Positions 27,189-35,901 of a DNA stretch of 64,000 nt are shown here, piece after piece. Numbering within the stretch: the stretch's first letter is position 1; each line of letters begins with the position of its first letter. Below the pieces are notes generated by a model. That model had not been told where the DNA came from. It worked only from the letters and a program-made list of their open reading frames with translations, and made no database searches. This DNA comes from Acidimicrobiia bacterium. Lineage in GTDB: Bacteria; Actinomycetota; Acidimicrobiia; IMCC26256; JAOSJM01. The translations under genes were made by a program, and so were the position numbers. The DNA lies in assembly GCA_027494165.1 (NCBI GenBank), contig JAOSJM010000001.1:1178001-1242000 (forward strand), read 5' to 3'.

Positions 27189-29184
27189 TCAGGCGGGGGC
27201 GATGGCGACGACGGGGCCGGGGAGGGCGAGGTCGGCGGCCGAGCCGTAGTAGCTGGCGTCCCCGAACGCGAACACCGCCCCGTCCGGCCCCCACCAGCCA
27301 GTAGCCCGCCCCGGTCGGGGTCGGAGCCAACCCCACGATCGGGGCGTTGAGGTCCAGGTGCGCGGCCGAGCCGAAGAACCCCGCGTCGCCGAACGCGAAC
27401 ACCGCCCCGTCCGCCCCCACCAGCCAGTAGCCCGCCCCGGTCGGGGTCGGAGCCAACCCCACGATCGGGGCGTTGAGGTCCAGGTGCGCGGCCGAGCCGA
27501 AGAACCCCGCGTCGCCGAACGCGAACACCCCGCCGTCCGCCCCGACCAGCCAGTAGCCCTCACCGGTCGCGGTGCGGGCGACGGCCACCACCGGGGCGTC
27601 GAGACCCAGGTGGGCGGCCGACCCGAAGAAGCCGGCGTCCCCGAACGCGAACACCCCGCCGTCCGCCCCGACCAGCCAGTAGCCCTCACCCCACGGCGTC
27701 GCGGTCACCGCGCTCACCGGCCGGCGCAGATCGAGATGGGCCGACGACCCGAAGAACCCCGCGTCCCCGAACGCGAACACCCCGCCGTCCGCCCCCACCA
27801 ACCAGTAGCCCCGGCCCGTCGGCGAACCCGCCGCCGCCACCACCGGCCCGTTCAGGCGCGTCCCCGCCAACGACCCCGTGAACGACGCCTCCCCGAAATC
27901 GAACACCCCACCATCGGGCCCCACCAACCGGTACCCCCGCCCCGACGGCCGCGGCGGCACCGGCAGCTCCTCGTCACAACCACCCGGCACCCCGTCCCCG
28001 TCCACATCCCAACCCCCCAACCGGGTGGCCGGCTCTCCCATGGCCCCGAGATCGAGACCGAGCAGCACGACCTGGCAGGTGGTCGCGAGACCGGCGAGGC
28101 GGGGGAGCATGAGCCCGGTCGATCCGTCCGGAGGGCCATCCTCGAAGGTGAGCGGCGTCGAGGGCCAGGGGGTGGGGAGCTGCGCCCAGGATCCGTCGCG
28201 GAACAGCCACTGGTCGCGGTGCTGGGTCTGCACCGGATCGTCGAAGGTTCCCCCGCCCGCGAGCAGGGCCCCGCGCCGGGTCTCGTCGTCGGGACGGCTG
28301 AGGGTGGCGGCGCCGGCGAAGGAGCGGGCGGCGGGCCCGCAGGCGCCGTCGGCGCAGACCTGGGTCCAGGGGTCGCCGGGCTGCGGGTCCGGCCCGAGCA
28401 CCCACGTGTCGCCGGAGGGCGCGGGGCCTCCGCCGAGACCACCGCCGCCGAAGAGCACGAACTGCTCGCCGTCCCACGCCATGGCGGCGCCGGCCCGGGC
28501 GGTCGGGCCGCAGGGGGTCCCGATCCCGGTGCCGCACACCTGGGTCCAGGTCGCCCCGTCGAACACCCACGTGTCGTCCACCGGGGCCGGCCCGGCGTGG
28601 ACGTCCAGCCCGCCGAAGAGGACGGCCCGGGTACCGGTCCCGGCCATCGCCATGGCGACGTCCGCGACCGGTCCGCAGGCGCCGTCGGCGCAGACCTGGG
28701 TCCAGGCCGAGCCGGTCCAGCGCCACGTGTCGCTGTGGACGGGGATGGGGCCGCCGAGTTGGTTCTCGGCGCCGCCGAACAGGATGACGCCACCCGGCCC
28801 CGTGGCGAGACCGTGGTGGACCCGTTGGCCCGGACCGCAGGGGGCGGTGGCACCGGGCTCGGAGGTGCCGCATCGGGGGGTCCAGGTGCCGTCCTGCCAG
28901 GTCCAGGTGTCGGCCAGGGCCGGGTCGCCAGGAGCGGCCGTGGCGGCGATCCCTCCGTGGAGGACCACGGTGTCGCCCACCGGATCGGCTGCCATCCCCG
29001 GGAACAGGCGCATCGAGCTCGCGAGGGCCGGAGGGGTCGAGGTCGCGCCCATGACCCAGTTCGCCGGGGGCGGCGTGTCCGCCACCGCCCCGGCCGTGCT
29101 CGTGGCGACCAGGAGGAGGACACCGACTCCCGAGGCCGGGAGCCGACGGCGCGGTGAGGTTCGGGCGCGCTCGGGCATCGGCAC
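27189..29184 (-). CDS. Secreted kelch-like plus six-repeat propeller protein, copy 1 (frameshift)
   Basis: About 664 residues after correction. An N-terminal signal segment (GVGVLLLVATSTAGAVA) is followed by a kelch-like region (residues 50-390) with [21 protein letters not shown]-type strands and paired cysteines. [14 protein letters not shown] calcium-loop-like motif links it to exactly six 42-residue repeats of the form [18 protein letters not shown] one-base insertion at 27285-27286 in the sixth repeat shifts the frame; the neighbouring repeat shows the expected base. Removing it ends the protein at 27189 with GPVVAIAPA. Probably extracellular and binding; no catalytic residues are evident. 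Confidence 0.82.
27292..27543 (-). repeat. Near-identical tandem 126-bp repeats in propeller copy 1
   Basis: Two consecutive 126-bp units encode the fourth and fifth 42-residue blades. They are almost base-identical, with the same GCCAGTAGCCCGCCCCGG block starting near 27296 and 27422. This points to recent duplication or homogenisation and would also make assembly here error-prone. Confidence 0.7.
27815..28018 (-). repeat. 204-bp tract shared with propeller copy 3
   Basis: This tract matches 31802-32005 with only two mismatches that I can see, both near 27965-27969, while flanking parts of the two genes differ widely. It encodes the calcium-loop-like linker and the first propeller blade. 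Gene conversion between copies 1 and 3 is the simplest explanation. Confidence 0.75.
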
Positions 29185-29190
29185 TCTCGT

Positions 29191-31164
29191 TCAGCCGGGG
29201 ACGATCCCCACGATGGGGGCATCGAGGGCGAGATGAGCGACAGACCCGAGGAAGGCCGCGCCGCCGAAGGCCAGGACCGCCCCGTCGGCGCCGACCAGCC
29301 AGTAACCCTCGTCCGTGGAGGTCGGGGTCGCGGCGAGGATCGGCCCGTTGAGGTCGAGGTGGGCGGCCGAGCCGGCGAAGGTGGCGTCGCCGTAGGCGAA
29401 GACGGCGCCGTCGGCGCCGACCAGCCAGTAGCCGCCCCCGGTGGAGGTGGCGGCGATCCCGACGACGGGAGCGTTGAGCTCGAGGTCGGCCGCCGAGCCG
29501 AGGAAGGTCGCGTCGCCGTGCGCGAACACCCCGCCGTCGGCCCCCACCAGCCAGTAGCCGCGCCCCGTGAGGGTGGGCGCGGCGTCCACGATCGGTGCCC
29601 GCAGCGCGATGTGGGCCGGCGAGCCGTGGTGCCGGGCCTCGCCCCGGGCGACGACGGCCCCGCGCGCCCCGACCAGCCAGTAGCCGTCACCGCTGGGCGT
29701 GGAGACGACGGCGACCATCGGCGCGTTGAGATGCGGCCGGACCGTGGAGCCGAAGAACCCGGCGTCGCCGAAGGCGAACACCCCTCCGTCGCCGCCCAGG
29801 AGCCAGTACCCCTCACCGGTCGGGGGTGGGAGCGGCGGCCAGGATCGGCCCGTTGAGCGGCGCCCCGGCCATGGATCCGAGGAAGCTGGCGTCGCCGAAC
29901 GCGAACACCCCGCCGTCCGCCCCCACCAGCCGGTATCCCGGGGCCGGTGGGGTCGCCGGTTGCTCGTCGCAGTCTCCGGGTGCCCCGTCCCCGTCGGCGT
30001 CCCAACCGCCGAGGAAGGTCGCGGGGGCGCTCATCTCCCCGAGGTCGAGACCGAGGAGGAGAACCTGGCAGGTCGCGGCGAGACCGGCGGCGCGCGGGAA
30101 GGCGAGACCGGTCGACCCGGGGGCAGGTCCTCCCCGAGCTCCAGGGGAGTCGACGGCCACGGGGTGGGGAGCTGCACCCAGGTCCCGTCGCGGAACAGCC
30201 ACTGGTCGCGATGCTGGGTCTCGGACGGACCACCGAGGTTCGCTCCGCCGGCGAGCAGTGCGCCGGTCCGGGTCCGGTCGCGGGGATGGGTGACGGTCGT
30301 CGCTCCGGCGAGCGCCCGAGCCGGGGGACCGCACGCCCCGTCGCCGCAGACGAGGGCCCAGGTGTCGCCAGGGGCGGCGTCCGGGTCGAGGACCCAGGTG
30401 TCGGCCGACGGCTCGGGAGGACCGCCGAGCCCGCCGCCCCCGAAGAGGACGAACTGCTCCCCGTCCCAGGCCAGCGCCGAGCCCGCTCGGGCGCTGGGGC
30501 CGCAAGGCGTGCCGATGCCGGTGCCGCAGATCTGGGTCCAGGTCGAGCCGTCGAAGACCCAGGTGTCGTCGACGTAGTGCATCGCCCCGTCGATGTCGAG
30601 CCCGCCGAAGAGGACGACCCGGGTCCCGTCGCCGGCCATCGCCACGGCGAGCTCGGCAGCCGGGCCGCACGCGCCGTCGGCGCAGACCTGGATCCAGGCC
30701 GAGCCGTTCCAGAGCCACGTGTCGGTATGGGCGCTGATGGGCCCGCCGGGCTGCTCCGCGGCTCCCCCGAAGAGGACGACGTTGTCGGGTCCGGTGGCGA
30801 GCGCGTGGTGGACCCGGGGGCCCGGCCCGCACGGCCCGGTGGCGCCGGGCTCGGAGGTGCCGCATCGGGGGGTCCAGGTGCCGTCCTGCCAGGTCCAGGT
30901 GTCGGCCAGCGCCGGGTCGCCGCCGGCGGCGGTCTGCGGGACCCCGCCGTAGAGCACCGCCGTGGCGCCGGACGGATCGGTGGCCAGCCCGGTGAAGAAG
31001 CGGGCCGAGCTCACGACCGCCGCGGGGGTGTCGACCTCGACCACCGTCCAGGCGGCCGTGGAGGCCTCCGCCGAGTCCACCGCCGGGACGGATGCGATCA
31101 GGAGGAGGAGCACGGTCAGGGTCCGACCGAGACTGATGTGACCTGCGTCGGCGCGTCGAGGCAC
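29191..31164 (-). CDS. Secreted kelch-like plus six-repeat propeller protein, copy 2 (two frameshifts)
   Basis: About 657 residues after correction, same architecture as its neighbours. It has a signal segment ([20 protein letters not shown]), a kelch-like region with [15 protein letters not shown] and [11 protein letters not shown], a [13 protein letters not shown] linker and six GYWLVG-type repeats. One base is missing around 30116-30123, and an extra base sits in the G5 run at 29822-29826. Repeats 2-6 are more diverged than in copies 1 and 3 (for example [11 protein letters not shown]). It lies 6 bases from copy 1 and 12 from copy 3, so the three probably form one transcript. Confidence 0.8.
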
Positions 31165-31176
31165 GGTGGGGTCCTC

Positions 31177-33162
31177 TCAGGCGGGGGCGATGCCGACGAC
31201 GGGGCCGGTGGAGGCCTGGTCGCCGTTGGCGCCGAGGTACGTCGCGTCGCCGAACGCGAAGACGGCCCCGTCGCCGCCGACCAGCCAGTAGCCGTGCCCG
31301 GTGCGGGTGGCCGCGATCGCCACGACGGGCCCTCGCAGCGGCAGAACGGCGGCCGACCCGTGGAAGCCGGCGTCGCCGAACGCCAGGACGGCGCCGTCGG
31401 CGCCCACGAGCCAGTAGCCGTGCCCGGTGGGGGTGGGAGCCAACCCCACGATCGGGGCGTTGAGGTCCAGGTGCGCCGCCGACCCGAAGAACCCCGCGTC
31501 CCCGAACGCGAACACCCCGCCGTCGGCCCCCACCAGCCAGTAGCCGTGCCCGGTGGGGGTGGCCGCGATCGCCACGACGGGCCCTCGCAGCGGCAGAACG
31601 GCCGCGGACCCGTGGAAGCCGGCGTCGCCGAAGGCGAAGACGCCACCGTCGCCGCCCAGGAGCCAGTACCCGTCGCCCCACGGGGCCGGGGTCATGGCCA
31701 CGACCGGCCCTCGCAACGGTAGGGCGGCCGCGGACCCGTGGAAGCCGGCGTCGCCGAAGGCGAAGACCCCACCGTCGGCCCCCGCCAGCCAGTAGCCCCG
31801 ACCCGTCGGCGAACCCGCCGCCGCCACCACCGGCCCGTTCAGGCGCGTCCCCGCCAACGACCCCGTGAACGACGCCTCCCCGAAATCGAACACCCCACCA
31901 TCGGGCCCCACCAACCGGTACCCCCGCCCCGACGGCCGCGGCGGCACCGGCGGCTGCTCGTCACAACCACCCGGCACCCCGTCCCCGTCCACATCCCAAC
32001 CCCCCGACCGCGTCGACACACCGCCATCGGTGAAGGAGAGGGCCGTGAGGACCACCTGGCACCGTCCCGACCGGCCGGCGAGCGCCGGGAAGACCGGACC
32101 CTCCAGGCCGGGTGGCGGACCGCCGCTGAAGGTGGCCGGCGAGGCGTCCCAGGGGACGGGGAGCTGGGTCCAGGCCCCGTCCCGGAACCGCCAGGCGTCG
32201 CGCCAGAGGGTCAGGTCGTCGGAGATGATCGTCCCGCCGAGCATGACGGCCCCTCCGAGGGTGGGGTCGTCGGGACGGGCCAGGGTCGCCGTCGGGGCGT
32301 TGGCCCGAGCCGGCGGCGTGCAGGCACCGTTCGCGCAGACCTGGGTCCAGGTCGCACCGTCGAAGGTCCAGGTGTCGCCGAGCGGCACCGGGTTCCCGGG
32401 GCCGAGGTCGTCGAGGCCTCCGAAGAGGACGAAGCGCATCCCGTCCCAGCCGAGGGCGGCCCCGAAGCGGGGCGACGGACCGCAGGGGCTCCCGGCCCCG
32501 GTGCCGCACACCTGGGTCCAGTTGCCGCCGTCGAACACCCACGTGTCGTCCACCAGGGTGGGGCCTGGACCCATCGTGAACCCGCCGAACGCCACGACCC
32601 TCGTCCCGTCGCCCGCGAGCGCGGCGCCGAAACCGGCGGCCGGCCCGCAGGGACTCGCTCCGCCGAGGTCGTCGCAGACCTTCATCCAGGAGCTCCCGGT
32701 CCACCGCCAGGTGTCCGTCTTGAGGACGGGGGCGACGCCGGCGCCGGGCTGCTGGGTGGCGCCCCCGAAGAGGACCACGCCGGTCGGTCCGGGGGCGAGC
32801 CCGTGGTTGGTCCGGGGCCCCGGTCCGCACGCCCCGGTCGCGCCGGGCTCGGCCGTGCCGCAACGGGGGGTCCAGGTGCCGTCCCGCCAGGTCCAGGTGT
32901 CCGCGTGGGCGTCGCCGCCGGTGTCCTCGAGGTTCCAGCCGCCGTAGAGGACGTGGGACTCGCCGTCGGCGGTGGGAGCGGCGGCGGGGTAGGCCCGCAT
33001 GGTCGTCGACAGGGAGGTCACGGCGACCGGGGTCGAGAAGGCCCAGACGGGCGCGGCGTCGTCGGCCGCTGCCGGACCGGCGGCGGCCGGGGCGGGGATC
33101 ACCGCCGCGAGGCTCGCGAGGAGGGCGACCCTCCATGGAGCTCCGAACCGCCGAGGGGTCAC
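31177..33162 (-). CDS. Secreted kelch-like plus six-repeat propeller protein, copy 3
   Basis: An intact 661-residue protein and the best template for the family. The signal segment ends near [11 protein letters not shown]. Kelch-like repeats with [24 protein letters not shown] and [15 protein letters not shown] fill residues 50-380, with regularly spaced cysteines suggesting disulfides. [13 protein letters not shown] follows, then six 42-residue repeats ending at GPVVGIAPA. Six equal blades suggest a six-bladed beta-propeller. It is the upstream gene of the three. The ligand is unknown; adhesion or polysaccharide binding is only a guess. Confidence 0.83.
   Translation of the reverse strand: MTPRRFGAPWRVALLASLAAVIPAPAAAGPAAADDAAPVWAFSTPVAVTSLSTTMRAYPAAAPTADGESHVLYGGWNLEDTGGDAHADTWTWRDGTWTPRCGTAEPGATGACGPGPRTNHGLAPGPTGVVLFGGATQQPGAGVAPVLKTDTWRWTGSSWMKVCDDLGGASPCGPAAGFGAALAGDGTRVVAFGGFTMGPGPTLVDDTWVFDGGNWTQVCGTGAGSPCGPSPRFGAALGWDGMRFVLFGGLDDLGPGNPVPLGDTWTFDGATWTQVCANGACTPPARANAPTATLARPDDPTLGGAVMLGGTIISDDLTLWRDAWRFRDGAWTQLPVPWDASPATFSGGPPPGLEGPVFPALAGRSGRCQVVLTALSFTDGGVSTRSGGWDVDGDGVPGGCDEQPPVPPRPSGRGYRLVGPDGGVFDFGEASFTGSLAGTRLNGPVVAAAGSPTGRGYWLAGADGGVFAFGDAGFHGSAAALPLRGPVVAMTPAPWGDGYWLLGGDGGVFAFGDAGFHGSAAVLPLRGPVVAIAATPTGHGYWLVGADGGVFAFGDAGFFGSAAHLDLNAPIVGLAPTPTGHGYWLVGADGAVLAFGDAGFHGSAAVLPLRGPVVAIAATRTGHGYWLVGGDGAVFAFGDATYLGANGDQASTGPVVGIAPA
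31802..32005 (-). repeat. 204-bp tract shared with propeller copy 1
   Basis: Partner of the tract at 27815-28018, with no indel between them. It covers the linker and the first blade of copy 3. Confidence 0.75.
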
Positions 33163-33301
33163 GATCCTCCCCTTCGTACCGTCTCACCCCTCGGCCTCCA
33201 TCGGCCGTCCCGAGCACGACCTGAACTGTTCGCACCGACACTGCAGATTTCCCGGTGGGCCGGACCGAACCGGGATCCCCGGAGCCCGGGCCCGGCCCCG
33301 G

Positions 33302-33307
33302 TAGGAT
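33302..33307 (+). promoter_or_regulatory. -10 box TAGGAT before thyX
   Basis: TAGGAT ends 9 bases before the ATG at 33317 with no ribosome site. The gap between this gene and the divergent propeller gene is 154 bases and holds no other clear element. Confidence 0.45.
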
Positions 33308-33316
33308 CGGCCGCCC

Positions 33317-34973
33317 ATGCACTACGTGGTCGAACGCTTCACCGAGGAGGAGCGGGCCACGCTGCGTCCGTACTTCACCAACCTCGACGGACCGGTGTTC
33401 GCCCTCGTGAACCTCCCCGAGGTGGTGAAGGGAGCGCTCTTCGCCCGCTACTCGCGGTCCGACAAGAGCCTCCGGCGGCTGTTCCTCGACGAGTTCGCCG
33501 GCGATCTCGACCTGTCCGGCGACCTCGGCGTCGACGCCACGGTCGGGCTCCGGCGGGCCGAGGAGCTCTACGACCGGGTCTTCCTCGAGTACGGAGACGA
33601 CTCGGTGGCCCAGCTCGGCGGCGTCCACCTGGCGTGCGAGCAGGCGTCGAACCTGCTCACGAAGGTGCTCGAGTGGGGCCGCCTCATGTCGTACCTGGAG
33701 CAGTCGACCCGCTACATCCCCTACGACACCCGGCTGGGCGGTCGCTACCGATACCGGCGTGATCCGAACGTGCTCGCCTCGCCGCTGGGCGCCCGCTACG
33801 TCGCCGACCTCGACGCCCTCTTCGACACCTACGCCGAGCTCCTGCCCCGCATGGTCCAGTGGGCCCGGGAGCGGTACCCGAAGGAGCCCCAGGACTCGGA
33901 CTTCGTCCACAAGCAGACGATCAAGGCGAAGGCGTGCGACGCCGTGCGTGGCCTGCTCCCCGCGGCCACGCTCTCCAACGTCGGCATCTACGGCTCGGGC
34001 CAGGCCTTCGAGGCGCTCCTGCTGCGCATGCGCGCACCCTCTGCCCGAGGCGCGCTCCTACGCCCGGCTCATGCTCGACGAGCTGAGGAAGGCCATCCCC
34101 TCCTTCCTGACCCGGGTCGACCGCCCGGACCGGGGGGTGGCGTGGAGCGCCTACCTGGAGGAGACGCGGCGGACCACGGCCGACGTCGTCGCGAGGATCT
34201 TCGGTGAGGAGCCCGCCGAGCCGAGGCCGGCGGTCGTGCTGTCCGACTACGACCCCGACGGGGAGGACAAGGTCCTCGCGGCGGTCTGCTACCCGTTCAC
34301 GCACCTCCCCGAGGACCAGGTGCTCGCCCGGGTCCGGCGGCTGTCCGCCCAGGAACGGGTCGATCTGCTCCGGGCCTACGTGGGGGAGCGGGCCAACCGG
34401 CGGCATCGGCCGGGACGAGCCTTCGAGCGGGTGAGCTACCGCTTCGACGTCCTGGGCGACTACGGGGCCTTCCGGGACCTCCAGCGGCACCGCATGCTCA
34501 CGGTCGAGTGGCAGACGCTCTCGCCACGCCACGGCTACGACGTCCCCGACGCCGTCCACGAGGCGGGGCTGGCCCGGCCCTTCGAGGAGGCGATGGAGCG
34601 GTCCGCCGAGCTCCACGACGCGCTGGCCGACCGGTTCCCGGTCGAGGCGCCGTACGCCGTGGCCCTCGCCTACCGGCTGCGCTTCGTCATGCAGATGAAC
34701 GCCCGGGAGGCCATGCACGTCCTCGAGCTCCGCACGTCCCCGCAGGGGCACCCCTCGTACCGCCGGATCTGCCAGGAGATGCACCGGCTCATCGCCGAGG
34801 AGGCCGGGCACCCCGCGATCGCCGAGGCGATGCGTCACGTCGACCACGGGACGTACGACCTGGAGCGGCTGGCGTCGGAGCGGACCGCGGCCCGTCGCCG
34901 CACCGGAGGTCGCCGCACCGGAGGTCGCCGCACCGGAGATCGCCGCACCGGTCCGAGCGGCGAGCGCCGGTGA
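33317..34973 (+). CDS. Double-length FAD-dependent thymidylate synthase-like protein (frameshift)
   Basis: About 552 residues after correction, more than twice the usual ThyX length. It seems to hold two ThyX-fold halves. The N-terminal half has YGDDSVAQLGGVHLACEQAS and LEQSTRYIPYD. The C-terminal half has FRDLQRHRMLTVEWQTLSPR, the RHR signature region, and MHVLELRTSPQGHPSYR. A GC dinucleotide appears lost near 34030-34035; restoring it gives LLRMRAHPLPEARSYARLML. Tandem CGCACCGGAGGTCGC repeats encode an Arg/Thr/Gly-rich tail. ThyX makes dTMP from dUMP with methylene-tetrahydrofolate and FADH2; activity of this form is inferred only. Confidence 0.78.
34904..34957 (+). repeat. 15-bp tandem repeats in the thyX 3' end
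   Basis: A unit of the form CGCCGCACCGGAGGT recurs three to four times, with the last copy diverging. It encodes repeated RRTGG pentapeptides at the C-terminus. The repeat is coding and shows no sign of being a mobile or regulatory element. Confidence 0.7.
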
Positions 34974-35006
34974 CCGGGCCGTCACCACGGAAAAAATCCG
35001 CGCCGT

Positions 35007-35042
35007 CCTGACCAGGATCGACGCGCGGCGTCCCTGGTCAGG
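35007..35042. terminator. Strong two-part hairpin downstream of thyX
   Basis: Arms CCTGACCAGG (35007-35016) and CCTGGTCAGG (35033-35042) pair perfectly, and an inner GACGC/GCGTC stem (35020-35024/35028-35032) caps the structure. On the + strand no T-run follows. On the - strand the hairpin is followed about 10 bases later by a run of six T (complement of 34990-34996), so it looks more like an intrinsic terminator for - strand transcription, or a bidirectional one. No - strand gene is seen just to its right. Confidence 0.55.
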
Positions 35043-35133
35043 GCCCCGAGACGGACCCCGCCGCCGCTTGACAGGACCCCCCCTTCTCGGGCGTACTACA
35101 CGTCGTCCCACTACCCCTGTGGCCGGTCGTGGT

Positions 35134-35281
35134 CCTTCCGGTCCTGACGCCGCGAGGCTTCGCCGGAAGGGGGCATGAGGGGCGATGAGGGGTCCAGGAG
35201 ACCCAGTAGAGAACGTTGGAATAACCCGCCGACCTGGACTGGCCGGGCCAAACAGCGGCCCCAACGGTCTCCTGGACCCCT
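35134..35281 (+). ncRNA. Candidate structured RNA (two adjacent hairpins), unknown family
   Basis: The non-coding gap 34974-35407 (434 bases) contains two strong inverted repeats. Hairpin 1 pairs CCTTCCGG (35134-35141) with CCGGAAGG (35163-35170) and has an inner GCC/GGC stem. Hairpin 2 pairs 35188-35203 with 35266-35281, a perfect 16-base match beginning AGGGGTCCAGGAGACC. An 11-base one-sided bulge follows, then GTTGG/CCAAC (35215-35219/35261-35265) and an inner TGGC/GCCA hairpin. A TTGACA lies upstream at 35068-35073 with TACTAC at 35094-35099, though the 20-base spacing is long. It lacks recognisable features of SRP RNA, RNase P, tmRNA or tRNA. Strand is assumed from the TTGACA. Confidence 0.4.
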
Positions 35282-35372
35282 ACCAACCTCCGGGCCCCTC
35301 CCGCCCTCTTCCCTCGGGCCCGGCCCGAGGCCCGTCCGGAGCCGCGACGCGCCGCCCTCGCGGGCCCAGCGT

Positions 35373-35378
35373 TATACT
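35373..35378 (+). promoter_or_regulatory. -10 box TATACT before the DUF4193 gene
   Basis: TATACT is the closest match to the TATAAT consensus noted in the window. It is 29 bases before the ATG at 35408, leaving a short leader with GGAAGG as ribosome site. Confidence 0.5.
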
Positions 35379-35407
35379 CCGCGGCCCCTGATACCCGGAA
35401 GGCCGCG

Positions 35408-35869
35408 ATGAGCGACGACGATCTCGACCTCGACGAGGACCTCGACCTCGACGAGGACAGCGACCTCGACGAGGACCTCGAGCTCGACGAGGAGGACGTC
35501 GAGGACGTCGACGAGGACCTCGACGAGGACATCGACGAGGACCTCGAGGGCGAGGAAGAAGAAGAGAAAGAAGCAGAGTCCGACGAGGACCTCGAGGACG
35601 AGGACGTCCTCGACCTCGAGGAGGAGCTGCACCCCGACGACGTCGAGGAGCCGCTCGACGTCGTGCTGCGGGAGCGCACCGCCAAGGGGGCGCTCGAGGA
35701 GGACGACGAGGACATCGAGGACGAGCTCGAGATCGACGACCGCGGCGACGGTCCCATGAGGATCGTCCCGCGCCGGCCCGGCGAGTTCCTCTGCTCGTCC
35801 TGCTTCCTCGTCCTGCCCCGGAGCCAGCTCGCCGACGAGAAGAGGATGCTCTGCCGCGACTGCGCCTGA
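35408..35869 (+). CDS. DUF4193 zinc-ribbon protein with very acidic N-terminus
   Basis: A 153-residue protein. The last 35 residues (EFLCSSCFLVLPRSQLADEK then CRDCA) form the zinc ribbon of the actinobacterial DUF4193 family. The preceding 110 residues are almost entirely Asp, Glu and Leu (DLDEDLDLDEDSDLDEDLEL), far longer and more acidic than usual, coded by repeats of GACGAGGACCTC-like units. The acidic part could mimic nucleic acid or bind cations; that is speculation. It is followed 32 bases later by lnt. Confidence 0.8.
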   Translation: MSDDDLDLDEDLDLDEDSDLDEDLELDEEDVEDVDEDLDEDIDEDLEGEEEEEKEAESDEDLEDEDVLDLEEELHPDDVEEPLDVVLRERTAKGALEEDDEDIEDELEIDDRGDGPMRIVPRRPGEFLCSSCFLVLPRSQLADEKRMLCRDCA

Positions 35870-35901
35870 GCCCGGAGGTCTCCCGTCCCGCCCCGGCCGG
35901 C

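Noticed and set aside
27358-29157. Long + strand frames opposite the propeller genes
   Set aside because: They are the complement of the repeats and have no signal peptide or domain; the - strand has complete family architecture.
27189-32000. CRISPR-like or transposon repeats
   Set aside because: The periodic repeats are 126-bp coding units for 42-residue blades, in frame, without spacers or target duplications.
35188-35281. SRP RNA, RNase P RNA, tmRNA or tRNA in the gap before the DUF4193 gene
   Set aside because: The conserved tetraloop, T-loop and core sequence signatures of these RNAs are absent; only generic stems are present.
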